Shown here piece by piece: positions 13,401 to 25,600 of a stretch of DNA of 64,000 bases (positions are counted from its first letter, which is position 1; the number at the start of each line of letters is the position of its first letter). Made by a program: the position numbers and the translations under genes. The stretch is taken from assembly GCA_035771175.1 (NCBI GenBank), contig CM069608.1:10062019-10126018 (forward strand), read 5' to 3'. The notes beneath the pieces are model-generated. The model searched no databases and was not told where the DNA came from. It saw only the letters and a list, made by a program, of their open reading frames with translations. Origin of the DNA: Paratinospora sagittata. Taxonomy: Eukaryota > Streptophyta > Magnoliopsida > Ranunculales > Menispermaceae.

Positions 13401-16400
13401 AGACCTTTTAGATGATTTTCATATGATAATTTTTCAAAATAAGTTTTCTTTCTTTGATCTCTTCTTTTTTTACTCAAAGTCATTGATCATCACTCTTTAA
13501 ATTTAGCATTACTTATAACTTTTTTGGCTTCTTTCTTCGTATTTCTCTAATTTTTTTCCTTAACCCTAATCTGCCATCAAGTTTTATAATTATTTCTTTT
13601 TAAGTTTTGTGGCAATTTGAACTTTTCATTTTACAACCAACTTTCTTCGATGGTCTTACCCCTCTTGATTCTCCTTGTTTTTTGAAAGACCCTCTTGATT
13701 CTCCTAGAACCTCTTTTTTGTATTTTATGCATTTAGCTATTTCATCCCACATTAGATTGAGGTCATCATCCGTACTTGAAATCATTTCTTTTACTAGCTC
13801 TCCTTTAAATATTTCACTATTTAATTCTTGGGATGATAATTTTACATTCAGACCTATAGTTCATTTTTATACGTATATTTATTACCATTAACCTATTTTG
13901 TGAAGTTAAGCTTTCTCCTGTAATAACCTTATACAATCTTTACATGCTTCATCAACCTTTTTAGTTTAAGAGAAAGTCTATTCAACTTTTCTTAGGACCG
14001 CTATTAAATGTTATTTAAGTGTTCATATCTCTTTACAAATATGTATTTTCCATTTTTTGTTTCCAATTATTTCTTCTCCATTTCTAATTTTATGTTTCCA
14101 ACTATAATATAGTTTATAGTCTATACCGCGTGTTTTCTATTTCTTTAGATTTTTTACCCATCCATTTGGTCAATGTAAGCATATTATATTTTATTTTCTT
14201 CCAATCATAGTGCTTACTATCTCCATTTATTTACATGTTCATGTTCTTGTATTTTAATTTGTTATTCTAGGCCTATTATCACAGACTAACTTATTTACCC
14301 ACACTCATCTAGAGTATGTAGGACCCTTGTTCATCTAGCCCGTTGCCCTTTTTTTGGACACGTTCAAAGGCAAATACAGGGCGTCACTCAACAAAGGCAG
14401 GTGCAACGTGTTACCTTTACAAGTAGTATGTAGAAAGGAGACTACTTTTAAATTGTTGTAAACTAGGACATGAGGCCTACTCGAGTAACTAAGAGGTGAG
14501 ATCCACATTTAGTACAAAAGTTGATACACAAGACTAGTTTGAATTCCACAAAGCGCAACCTAATAAAGAACATGGAGGAAAAAAAAACTGTTAACCTTGT
14601 TAAAATCTTGTCTCAACTTGAATGATCTCATTGATACACAAACAACACTATAAAATGTAAGGTTAGTTGAATTCAAAAAAGTACCCTAAAGCAGGTAAAT
14701 GGAAGAGAGGCAATAGTCCATTGGTTAGTTTGGATGATAGAGCCACTTGGCCTTCCATTTTTTAAGATGTATCAGTGATTAATATATGGAGCACTATTTG
14801 GAAGACAAAGGTAGAAAGAATCTTGTACCAATTCAACCTTTAGTGAGATTGATTGTCATGCACCTTAGTTCATCAAGAATATGGTTCTTGCTCAAAACAA
14901 AAGGCAATGTAAAGCCATGAGACTTCAACAAGTTCTTGGATGTATGTAAACAGAGAAAGGTATTGGAGATATATGTAGTTGACCCAATCAATAAAAAGGG
15001 CAAACTTGGTGTACGAGGCTCCTGCCATTGCAAGAATTGTGGAAGGGACAGTTTACGTGGCCATATCTCCAAATTGCAAAGGTTGTTTCCCATCAATACT
15101 AAAGAAAAAGTTTTTGAATTAGTGGAAGGAAATCTTAGGATGATAGAAAACTATTGTTTTAGAATATGCCTGTAGTAATCAAAATTGTTAGAAACCATTA
15201 GATCTAAGATGGCATGACAACCTAATAAACTCATATTTGCCACCTCTCTTACTCAAATGCGAGTTCATGAAGCCCAAGAAGAAACTTGGAAACATTTTGT
15301 GAAGCGAGCGGAGAAGCCTGTGATATTTGATCATTACAATAGGTGGCCAAATTTGAGGTACATACAGAAAAATAGTAACATATTCAAGAAAATATTCTAT
15401 GGCATATGTTATTTTTTAGTGATATAGGGCTGATTGATAAAACTAAATTTGGAGTGAATGCTATGCGAGAGGTTTGAAAAGAGGTTCTAGAATCTAAAGG
15501 GTTCAAGATTGGTAGGACTAAGACTAAAAACATTAAACATAATCTTAGTGTACATCAAGAAGGACAAATGGATGAGGACATGAATCATAGACTTAAAGCA
15601 AAATGGGTTAAGTGGAGGAGTGCTTTTGGAGTATAATATGATCGACACATCCCATTGAACTTGAAAGAAAAATTATATAAAACCGCTATTACGTCAGCCA
15701 TGCACTATGGAATAGTATATTGGACAATAACGAAACAACATGCGAACAAACTAAGTGCAATAAATATGCTTAAGTTAAGATGGATATGTGGTAAAACATT
15801 AAAAGGTAAAATTAGAAACGAACATATTCAAGAAATAGTATGAGTAGTCCCAATTGGAGATAAAATGAGAGAAAATCGATTAAGATAGTTTGAACACATA
15901 CAACAAAGACCTATAGATGTGCTAGTTAAGAAAAGTCGCCTATTAACAATACATAGTAAAAATAGAGGTAGAGGAAGACCTAAAATAATACGGATAAAAT
16001 AATTAAGAGAGATATAACTACTTGTAATTCTGTCGCTCCTTCGGTCATAGCTAAACTCATGTAGTTGGGAAAAGCTTAGTTGAGTTGAGTTGAGTCGAGT
16101 CTACAAAAAAACCCATAATAGTGGAAAAAGGACTAAATCAAACCACATGAAAAGATGTCCAAACAAGTGTTGAACGAATCATTGCATAATCTACTAGTGA
16201 AAAAAACTAAAAATGAAAATAGGGCTTAGGATGATTGTTACGATCACATTTCTTATTTTAATTAAATAATTATTTATTATTTCTTATAAGTTTTATTTAG
16301 TTGAAAAAGTCTAGATAGTGGGTTGTTTTGTAGGTTATAACTCCTTGTTATGGAGTAGTGGGTGATTATGAGTAGTAATATGTAGTTATGTATTTTATCT

Positions 16401-17529
16401 ATTTAATAAGGAGAATGTATGAATGAAATTAGAGAGCAGAAAATTATTACCAATGGTCTGATCCCATTTTAGAGGTTGGGTTCCTTCGAAGAATCTATCG
16501 GAGGTCTTGGCTCCCTCGAACGAGCCAATTATCATTTTCTTTTTTTTCTCTATTTTATATTTTTTTATTTGTAGAAAATGGGTTCTTATCAAAGATGCAA
16601 TACTGTCAATAGATATTGCTAAAATTACAAGATGACACAATTCAAAATATAGAAATTAAACCACACTGGGTTATACCTGTAAAGTTTGCTTTATACGCAA
16701 CAGCCTTCTCAAGATAAGCACCATTAAATGTTGAACCACTGAAATCAGATTCTCTCATGTCAGCACTTGTGAAGTTTGCCCGCCTGTTTCACATTCATCA
16801 GTAACAACAGACTGTTAGGACTTAAATTCTTCAATTTAAGGATAACTAGGTCAACTGTCAAGAGCCATTATTCATCTAAACCCTACATCAATTCTCACAC
16901 AAGCTTCATCGGCTGGCACAACAAGAAGAAGAATTTAAACAACATTTCTCAAATAAGTTCTCTTAAACAACAACTTTTCATTTTCACTACCGCAAAATAA
17001 ATGACTCCAAACAGAGCCTTTTACGCCTAAACTTGAACTCCAATTTCAATTCTTGAAAAAAAAGAAAAAAAGAAAAGAAAAGAAAGAATTACCTGAAATT
17101 CTCATTGACATGGACTGCTTTCCTGCAAATCAAGAAAACTAAAGGAATCAAAATCTGTAATTCAAACAACGAAGCACACACCACTTCCGATGAAATTAGT
17201 GAAGTGAACCTGAGATCAGCAGAGCCGAATTGAGCAGCGGAACCGATCCCGAATTCACCGCGAAGCTCGGCCTCGTACTTATTGAGATCAGCCAGAGCAG
17301 GCGGCGTTTCACCGGCACTGAAACTAATAACAGCGGCTGCGGTGGCGGCGGCCAACGCCGACGAAACCATGGTTCTCCAGTAGTGCTTGGATTCAGCATT
17401 CTCATTGAGCTTGTTGCAAACTACTACAGAGGAGAAGAAAGGCCTGAAATGACGATTTCGAACCCTAGAAGAAGAAGACGAGGGTTTTAAGGGGTTGATG
17501 GAAAGCGGAGAGAGCGTAGCGAGTGCCAT
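7486..17529 (-). CDS. TL20.3: Thylakoid lumenal pentapeptide-repeat protein (TL20.3 type), six exons, complete
   Basis: Exons on the minus strand: 17529-17210, 17122-17093, 16783-16677, 10869-10835, 10466-10338 and 7677-7486; all borders are GT/AG and lengths sum to 813 bp (270 aa plus stop). Residues 1-80 form a Ser/Arg-rich plastid transit region followed by a hydrophobic Ala-rich lumen-targeting segment (SALAAATAAAVISF) and an AxA-like PPALA cleavage context. Then come LNKYEAELRGEFGIGSAAQF, a pentapeptide-repeat solenoid (ANFTSADMRESDFSGSTF, ANFTGADLSDTLMDRM, ANFTNAVLV, ADFSDAVLD) and a Cys-containing tail (ALCKYANG, GCGNSRRNAYGSPSSPL, GFCD..TGLCDAK). The family is lumenal with no established enzymatic role. 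Introns 3 and 5 are very large (5.8 and 2.7 kb) because of transposon insertions; all splice sites remain intact, so the gene looks functional. Confidence 0.93.
9046..9222 (+). mobile_element. Au-like tRNA-derived SINE with 13-bp target duplication
   Basis: The 177-bp insert is flanked by perfect 13-mers atgtttccaacat (9033-9045 and 9223-9235). It contains an RNA polymerase III B box ggttcgaatccc at 9102-9113 and the Au-SINE landmarks: a repeated cctctcc-like region, the cttccccagac segment and the gcttcgtgcacttggtacgcc segment. It lies in intron 5 of the TL20.3 gene, antisense to it. Confidence 0.85.
11118..11300. repeat. Fragment of a cccaacc/gggttggg hAT-type MITE
   Basis: The stretch starts tagggtgagcaaag and has interior motifs (cccaaccaacccaa, tcgggttcgggcagg, ttagttgggtt) like those of the element at 3383-3918. 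A possible far end, attgctcat, lies near 11290, but no clear target duplication is visible. It lies in intron 3 of the TL20.3 gene. Confidence 0.5.
12015..13004. mobile_element. hAT-like non-autonomous element with ttgaggcttacgcc subterminal repeats
   Basis: The ends agttctaaaaatctattgag and (reverse) aaggttttaaaattcactga form an imperfect inverted repeat. Near-identical octamers tattattc (12007-12014) and tattattt (13005-13012) flank it, matching a hAT-size duplication. The first 180 bp and last 60 bp are dense in gaggctt/aagcctc words. There is no transposase ORF. It lies in intron 3 of the TL20.3 gene. Confidence 0.6.
13400..14000 (-). pseudogene. RTE-clade LINE fragment, linker between endonuclease and reverse transcriptase
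   Basis: Minus-strand translation gives ISSTDDDLNLMWDEIAKCIK-KEVLGESRG, a hallmark of plant RTE LINE ORFs just before the reverse transcriptase. It is preceded by a DEACKDCIR-like piece and followed by LEKYEER..KVISNA-like pieces in shifted frames. It is heavily mutated with many frameshifts. Confidence 0.65.
14985..15095 (-). mobile_element. Partial Au-like SINE, antisense fragment
   Basis: Its reverse complement aligns with the 3' half of the Au-like SINE at 9046-9222: gggaaacaacctttgcaat, ggagata, the gtcccttcc segment and the gcaggagcctcgtacacc end. The 5' half with the B box is not recognisable. Divergence is much higher than in the intron 5 copy, so it is an older insertion. Confidence 0.55.
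15440..16100 (+). pseudogene. RTE-clade LINE 3' fragment with terminal tail
   Basis: Translated pieces match the C-terminal part of plant RTE reverse transcriptase ORFs: GVNAMREV, ESKGFKIGRTKT, MDEDMNHRLKAKWVKWRSAFG, then LKEKLYKTAITSAMHYGIVY...MLKLRWICGKT...IRNEHIQEIV and RGRGRPK. It ends in the RTE 3' signature gtagttgggaaaagcttagt followed by a tgagttgagt array (about 16055-16097). Stops and frameshifts are frequent. It lies in intron 3 of the TL20.3 gene. Confidence 0.75.
16236..16591 (+). mobile_element. Solo LTR of a small TRIM-like family
   Basis: It starts tgttacgatcacatttctta and ends ttgtagaaaatgggttcttatca, with a signature core (gaggttgggttccttcgaag ... ggtcttggctccctcgaacgagcc) shared with the LTRs at 57617-58708 and 59985-60330. 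No target duplication is clear. It sits 86 bp from exon 3 of the TL20.3 gene. Confidence 0.6.
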
Positions 17530-17754
17530 TTTTGTGCAGGCTTCAAGTTGAAGAAGGTGAAGAGAGAGAGAGAGATTTGGTTTCTAAGAGGGAGGATGCG
17601 CACGTGGCATGTCGTTATAACTCGTATCATATCCTCTGTGTCGTTGGCGCGAGTACTGACTGGTCGGAGCAGGAACGCGTCGGCTCTTTTAGGATTTGTT
17701 CCTTTCGTTTTACTAGTCCTACCCACGTTATTAAAGTCCTACCCACGTTATTAA
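17530..17754 (-). promoter_or_regulatory. 5' UTR and proximal promoter of TL20.3 with G-box
   Basis: Only 225 bp separate the start codon (17529) from the foldback element starting at 17755. Within it are a CT-rich leader on the minus strand (gagagagaga near 17563 on plus) and a G-box core cacgtggc at 17601-17608, about 72 bp upstream of the ATG. G-boxes bind bZIP and bHLH factors and are common in light-regulated plastid-protein genes. A 20-bp tandem duplication (17717-17736 and 17737-17756) adjoins the transposon. Confidence 0.5.
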
Positions 17755-18087
17755 AGATTTTTTTCATTTAAAGGCATCATTATTTTTTTATATCTATAAA
17801 AAAAAGCTTTCTAACCTAGCATATTTAAAATTATGTAAATTTTAGACAGGTTGACGCTACCTTCACGTTTTTATTTTTTTTTTAAATCTCAAGCCCATGC
17901 GGTCTAATGAAGTGATAGTATGAGTTAAAAAAAATATTACACTCATGCTACCCCTTAGAATGGGTGCACGTGGCGTGAGTAAAAAATAAAAAAACTCATG
18001 TGGTCCATTGGCGTGGGTTCTTAACAAAAATAAAAATAAAGTTTAAATTAAATTAATAAAAAAAGAAAGAATTTTGTTCATGTTAAT

Positions 18088-18948
18088 GGCCACCACGGGC
18101 TATCTAGCGGGATTTTATTTTTCAACAACTCCCAACATATCCCAATAAGTTTCTCAGCTATCCGAGGCACCCGTACTCCACACCGAACTCCCAGTGAATA
18201 TTTGACGTCCCCCTCCAACCAGATTTTAATAGTACATAAAACTTTTATATAAAACTTGAGCTGTTTAAGGCCACCATAGGCTATTCGGCGAGATTTTTTT
18301 TTTCCAAAAACTCTGGACACGTCCCAACAAGTCCCCCTCAGCTGTCCTAGGCGCTCGTACCCCGCACCAGACTCCCGATGAATTTTTGACCCCCCCAACC
18401 AGATTTTAACAATATATGAAGCTTTTATATAAAACTTAAGCGGTTTAAGGCCACCACGGGCTATCCGACAAATTTTTTTTTCCAACAACTCTCGACACGT
18501 CTCAATAAGTGCCCTCCAGCTGTCCAAAGCACATGTACCCTGCCTAAGACTCCTGGTGAATTTTTGACCCTCCAACTTTGATGAGATCAAAAATTTACCG
18601 GGAGTCCGGTGAGGGGTACGAGCGCCTAGGGCAGCTAGGGAGCACTTATTGGGACATGTTGGGAGTGGTTGAAAAAAGAAATTCCGCCGGATAGCCCGTG
18701 GTGGCCTTAAACAATTCAAGTTCTATATAAACGCTTCAAATACTTTTAAAATCTGGTAGGGGATAAAAAATTTACGAGTTCGGTGTGGGCACCTAGGACA
18801 GTTGGGAGGCACTTATTGGGATGTGTTCGAAGTTGTTGGAAAAAAAAATCTTGTCGGATAGCCTGTAGTGGCCTTAAACAACTCAAGCTCTATATAATAG
18901 CTTCATACACTGTTAAAATCTAGTGGGGGGGGGGTAAAAAATTCACCG
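18088..18948. repeat. Left subterminal array of roughly 180-bp units, with an internal switch of orientation
   Basis: Copies of a unit beginning ggccaccacgggctatc start at 18088, 18269 and 18449 (period 180-181). Near 18590 the array flips: the reverse-complement unit (gatagcccgtggtggcc) appears near 18690 and 18858. A third inverted unit is interrupted at 18948 and resumes at 34367. The long minus-strand reading frame across it is a by-product of the repeats. Confidence 0.8.
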
Positions 18949-19865
18949 TGTTACCACCCACGACTAATGACGTCATGACCGGCACGGAACCCCTGGGTAT
19001 ATATCCTCCCTCGATACATCCGACGTCCCATCAGCCTAATTTAAACAACCTAATAAACACATAATCCCGCATCACAACACTATCCAAACAAAGATATAAT
19101 TAAAACAACATGATATAATTACATCTCCAAAAATGACAAATATAAAATCTCACAAGTCCAAAATATACAAACCATATCTAACCATAAATATATCCCATCT
19201 ATTTGTTAAGTATATACAATAGTTGTTATTTAGTACATATTTAACAAAATATAAATAAATGTACTAAACACCTACGTCACCCAAAGTCGGGAAGCTCAAC
19301 GTAGCTAAGCCTTTCCCTTCCCCTTCATATCAGAACTTGAAATGATAAGAATGAGGTGTAAGCTACAACAAGCTCAGTGAATGTTTTCTACAAGTGACAA
19401 TATACATACATTTAAATAAAACATGGTAAAAGCTCATCAAAGCAATTTAAATAACATGGTGATATACAAGATCATATACGTGCTAAACATAATGCATCAT
19501 GTCAATATTCAAGACAATGCATTTCATTTTCTAAACATGTAATATGCAATCTTAGACACCTCATGAGCAAGAAGCAATCAAGAGCTTGAGTGAGCGACAC
19601 CCATCGCCCGATTGAACTTCCTTACCCATATTCAATTAGGATTTCTGGGATTGTATAAACCATTGGATCTGTCCACTAAGACAGGTACCATGCCTAGGCA
19701 GATCCTAACATACACAATCCATAAAAATCCTCTGCCAGGTCCACAATTAGGGATCATCATCTAGCCCAATGATGTTTCCTAGAATTCCATACTAGGAGAT
19801 CCACCCAATTGCTAACCTTATTAGACTATGCTCAAATTCATTTTATGAATTATTAAAACATGCAT

Positions 19866-19867
<2 letters not shown>

Positions 19868-19906
<39 letters not shown>
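19868..19906. repeat. (AT)n microsatellite
   Basis: About 19 uninterrupted AT units lie inside the left half of the solo LTR. Confidence 0.95.
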
Positions 19907-19908
<2 letters not shown>

Positions 19909-19959
19909 ATTCAAACCCTTTATATAATACAATGCCACATATAGAAACCCAATATAAAG

Positions 19960-22614
19960 TGTAACACCCCGTAGTTTTAATTAAATATATACATTGAATT
20001 ACGCGTATATCAAGATGTATAATACACGCATTTTATATGTATGAGCCAAATATACAGGTGTATGATTAGTAAATAAAGAAAAATATAAAATGGAGATGAT
20101 ACATATGAGATCATCTAATATGGATGCTTACAATTAAAAAATGGAGTTGAATTAAATTGAGTAATTTATGGGGTTGGTTAATTAAATATGTGGATTGGAG
20201 TATGATTATTAAATGAATTATACAAATGAGATGAGTTGAATTTAATAAAATTTGATGAGGTGAGTTAGTTAACTATTGAGCACGAGGAGCATGAGATAAA
20301 AAAATAATAAATATATAAATATCCCTATACTATCTATCTCCAACGTGTTACAAAAAAAATAAAAAATAAAATAAAATAAATAAAATAAGAAGAGAAGGAA
20401 TGTGCAGCAAAGAGAATGAAAAGAATGGCGGAGAAGAAAGAAAGAAGAACGAAGGGAGAACGCGGGATTCACGCGAAATCGGGACCTGCAGTAAGTGATT
20501 TTCACTCTATTTCTTCGTGAAATTAATATCTAAGCTAGATGTAACGATTCTAGCGGAGTAATTTGAGCTATTGGAGCCGTTTTACGGCGTTTTCAAAAAT
20601 TGGAGTTTTGACCCAATGTGAATGAAAATCAGCTAGGAAGGTTGGAAAACACTTCCTAGGCGGTAGGAACCTTAAATATATGGCTAGATTGAATTTATGT
20701 GTTCATTTGAAGGTTTTATAGCCGTTGGAAGTTTGTTCGAATTTAGAGTTTCGATTGGAGACCATTTGAATCATTTAAAACCCGATGAAACTCTGGTTTA
20801 AGGCTATAGAATGGTAGAATGAACTGTTGCGAGTCCATCGATGCTAAGTTCATGATTTTTGGAGATCGTTTGACAATTTTAGTAAAAACTTACATGTTTC
20901 CAATGAATAGTGACGATGTGAATAATACTATGATCATATCCGGTGAATAAAATGGAATTAGAATCCAATGAAACTCCAGTTTGAGATCATAGAATCGTAG
21001 AGAACTGAATTCCGGACGTTTCGATGTTAAGATCATGATTTTTGGATATGATTTGATATTTTTAGTAACTAAATATATGGTTTTGGTGAGTAAAATTCAC
21101 TGTCGTGACTTCGCGAACGTGTAAAACCTCAATAAAATACCTGTTGAAGGTAGTAGAATGATAGAATGAGTGATTTTACACGTGTCGATGTGAACAGAAT
21201 AATTTTAGGAATGTTCTAGATTTTTAATAAAATTGATATGTGTTACAGTAGAAAAATAAACTGAGAATTAGTGAAAATATGAAATGAAAAATCTATTTTC
21301 ACTGTTATTTCTTGTGGAAATATCTAGATTGACCACAGAAACGAGATAGTAGTTTCTTCAACTGCTTATGAGTCCTAAATGGAGTTGGAATCTAAATTCA
21401 CAGATATAATATTTTTCAGGTGAATCTTTATTTGAAGTGAGTTGAGAAATTAAATATATAAATAGATATGAATAAATGAAATTGAATTATGGAGTGGTTG
21501 TGACAGGTTGAGTGAGTTAGATTTAAATTGGAGCTGGACTCGAAAGCGACGATGATTGGGTTTAAGTTGGAAAAGGTTGTACTGTGAGTATATTTTCTTG
21601 ATTTTGGTTTTTGTATGGCATTTTAAATATATGAAATGTTTGAATGTAAATATACTATGCATAACTTGTTGCATTGTGTTTTAATTTGCATTCATAAATG
21701 ATTTCTTTTGAGCATTGGAGCATGTGAGACTTGCAAAGGCAAGTTGGTGTCATTTCGTTAGGAATTAGACCCGGATGAGTGTTATGCGTAACCTTATTGT
21801 CAGTAGGCCTGTCCTAACAAGGATTGGAGATACTTGAAATGACTGTGAATTGGGTAATGAGAGACTGTGGCTACCTTGTAACAGTCATACAAGGGTTTGA
21901 CCCGCTCTCTTGCCTTGAAGGAGGGAGATTGTGGATTTTGTGGAAAAAAAGAATGCATTGTTTTCTTGAAGACCCATGAAATTTATGTTGTCATGTATGA
22001 TATATTCGTTGAATGATGCATGTGTTTAATATTTGTTTGAAATGATTTTAAATGCCATATTTTCCTAAATGCATATAATTGTCATATCAAGAAATATATT
22101 CACGGAGCTGTTGATTGCTCACTCCATTTCCTCCAATATTTCAGGTATTGAGTCGAAGGAAAAAGGAAAAATCCATGAGTGATAATCAAGTGAGCCTTCG
22201 TCTGGTATGTATATGTATGCATTGGACGATATGGGTTATATTTTTGTTATTTTGATATGTAGAATTATCACATGCTATATATATAACATCACCTAGATGG
22301 GTTGTGGGGTAATGTTATACTATGCTTGTGATGATGAAATGAGATGATCAGATATATTGATCAGGTGAGGATTTGATGTGTGAATGAATGAAATGATTAT
22401 ATATATTTGATTTGATTTGATTTGTGGTATATCAGGAAAAAAAATGTGAATTGTCCATTTTATGGGGAGGTGTTATCAAAATTTATGTAAATTTTGGGAA
22501 TGATTGTGAATGTCCATTAAAGCTGACAGTGTATTATATACTGTATATGGGTATGTACAGTGTATAGTACACTATACCGGTCATGACGTCAGCTTACGTC
22601 GAGGCGTCGTGACA
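19960..22614 (+). repeat. 5' LTR of the Ty3 element
   Basis: It is 2655 bp with TG...CA ends and is nearly identical to 29917-32580. In the first roughly 540 bp I count about 14 differences by eye, almost all transitions at or near CpG; the rest looks closer. It contains degenerate internal repeats around the motif aaactccagtttgagatcat. Confidence 0.9.
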
Positions 22615-22618
22615 ATAT

Positions 22619-22630
22619 TGGTATCAGAGC
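22619..22630 (+). other. Primer-binding site of the Ty3 element
   Basis: The sequence tggtatcagagc is a perfect match to the plant initiator-Met-tRNA 3' end complement, four bases past the LTR. Confidence 0.9.
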
Positions 22631-25600
22631 ATTAGGTTTAAAATCCTTAAAAAGATAAAAACTTTAATGATATTATGATTGTTTGTATGGGTATACATAT
22701 GGGTAGTACTATTATGTTAAGCCTAATTTAATATGTTATCTTGACTGAGAATCATCTGCGATGATGAATTATAGAATTGGGAAGGAATAGTCAATATTAA
22801 CAATGGAAATTGCTGATCAAGAAAGGATCAGAAGGCTGAAAGAAAAAGGACTGGATGTAATCCAGTGATAATAAATTATATAGCTTATATATGACTAGTA
22901 ACTACCCAACAACAACGAAATGCACAGCTTATGAGCTTGTGGCAAAATTGTAATGTGAGAATAACAGAGGCTTGAACCATTGATAGCTCCAGATTTGGGT
23001 GCCAATGGTGTGGGTACTTCTGTAAAAACATATATAGTTGAGACTGAAGTCTAACGAAAATAAATAGAAGGTCTCAATGATAAGCCAGATGGAATGAAAA
23101 GATATGTGAAAGTTATGAAAACTTTCAGGAGAAGAGACTCTCCTATCTTAACTGACAGTCTGATAGTAGACGAAGTAAAGAATTTGCTACTCTGCTTGGA
23201 GACCATCTTAGAGAATGATTAAGTCTCTGCAAATGATAAAACAAGTTTGCTAAGTTTAAGCTAATTGATGATAAGAGATAATAGAAAATTGGGTTAAGGA
23301 CTCCTGAGATGATTAAGGCATGAGATTAATTAAAGAAGCTATTTTATAAGGGCTTCTATCATCATGCTGAAATTGATTTAAGGCATGAAAAGTTTATCTT
23401 GTTAAAATGTAGTGACATGCCTAACCATAAATACAAACATGAATTAAATAGACTGGTATAGTTTATTTTTGGAATGAACACTATGGATACTCTCTAGAAT
23501 AAATTTTGGGATCCTATATGGCAGGTTTGCTAATTGTTGGGTTATAAATATATGCGCAAGTTGTGAGGCAGCCTATAAATTTTGGGTTAGCCAAAGCTGT
23601 GGTAAAATTGTTAACACCAGCAATAGTGAGATAGCTTGCACTGCCGTTAGAAGCCAAGTCATCAACACCAGTGTTAGGTAAAAGGAGAACTAAGTAATGT
23701 AAGGAAATGTTGGGGCAAGAATATGAAATTCAAGATAAATGAAACATTGAGTAAGGTTGAGATTTTGACAGTATTAGTGACTCTAATTTTGTTAGTACCT
23801 GGACCCAATAATAATGGGAAAAAGGGAAGAGATGTTAACGAATTATGAAAACCAGAAGCGGTTTCCATTACCTGAGCAGGAGTCACAGACTAAGTAAATT
23901 GTATCTCAATCTGAAATTGTCTATTATCAATCTGAAAAAGGAAAAAAAAAAGACACGGGATGTGTTAACCTCCAGTTAGTCGAAATGGAATGCTCCAATA
24001 TTTTTTTATCAATGTGACTCCACCAGATTTTAGAGAATAAATTAAAGTAAATACAAGACCATATCCAAAGATTAGTAAGACGTTGATAACAGGTATGATC
24101 AACATTTTGTTATTGTATATATTCAGATGTATTGTTGGATCTACCTGGTCCTTTATCTCTGGTTATATGGTAGACAAATTGTCTTACCTTCTGTTTAAAT
24201 AATGCATCATTGATTGTGAGTATGCCTACAGGAGAAAGAATCTACCATGATATGGTTAGCAAATAATATGTGGAATAAATATGAGGGTCATCAAGTAATT
24301 ATGGACTTTAGAATATGAGTTTTTTTGAAATTTGATGCTTTGTTGGGTATGATTGGCTGCCTGGCCACTTCTCATGCCAGGTGGAGCGTCTCTCCGAAAA
24401 GAAGTAATATTCTGAATAAGTTAAAAATTCTCATTTTGAATCTCGAGAAATTTATACCCTCAAAATCTTCTATCTCAGATAAGATGGTTATTGACGAGGA
24501 AATGAAGAATATGGCTAGTACAAAGCCAGTTAAAGTAACGTAATAAGGCATGCAGTTGATTAAAATTCCTGTGGTGAACTCGTATATTGGAGTATTATCT
24601 GATGAATTATTAAAATTACTACCTGGACAGGAGATTGATAGCATATAAAACTGCTGCCAGTATAATATGTATCTCCATTTCTTCATATAAAGAGTACCCG
24701 AGGAATTGGGAGAATTTAAGGTGTAGGTAAATGTGTTAATGAGCAACAGATTTATTATCCTTGATATGCCACCTTGGAGAGCATTTGGGATAAGATGGAA
24801 AGAAGGTATAGTGACATATGTTTAAGTATGAATTACTGTTAACTGAGCAGGGTAACAATAAATAATGAATATCTTTTACCATGGATAGATGGTTGAATTC
24901 GATTAACTAAATGGAGCCAAATTTTCTTTAAGATCATTTTAAGATTTAGGCACCATCAGTTAAGAATTCGAGAAAAGGAGGTAATGCAAACTATTTTAAG
25001 ACAAGATATGGATTTTATGAAATTTTGGTAACCTTGATTAATGTGTCAATCACGTTTATAGGATTGATACAGTGGGTATATGAACCATATCTTGATTATT
25101 ACATAGTCTTCGATGAAGATAGATACAATTGTCCCAAGAAATGAGAGGAGCATGAATAGCACCTCGGAATTATCTTGTAGTCACTGAGAGAGCACCGATT
25201 GAGTGCCAAGCTCGGTGAATATGAGTTTTGAATATAATTAAGATGAGAATTTTTGGATCGCGTGACTAGTGTAAATAATATCTTTAAAGATGCTGGGCAG
25301 GTCAAAGTGATCATAGTACTGTTAAAACTGATTTTAAGGATGGAAATCAGAAGTTCTCTGGTATTAGTTGTATGTTATAGAAAGTGCGTGGAAAGATCCT
25401 TAAAGCTATTTGTTCCACTTACGACACTAAACCAGACGAATGTTATATAATGTGTGGACCGTTGTGCATGAGAAAGCTCTCACAATATTAAATGTTATTA
25501 TATCCAGAACCTGGAAGTAATTGTGATTGATGAATATCACGTCCAGATCTGGGTTGTGCATTGATACAAAAAGATAGGTTAATTACTTGTGCCTCCAAAT

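Noticed and set aside
17230..17490. Plus-strand frame over TL20.3 exon 1
   Set aside because: It is the antisense shadow of the GC-rich transit-peptide exon.
18078..18719. 213-residue minus-strand reading frame
   Set aside because: It runs through the 180-bp tandem units of the foldback element; the protein itself is repetitive with the DNA period and has no known domain, so it is a by-product of the repeat.
20269..20505. Duplicated 78-residue frames at 20269 and 30225
   Set aside because: They are the same non-coding LTR segment in the two LTRs of the Ty3 element.
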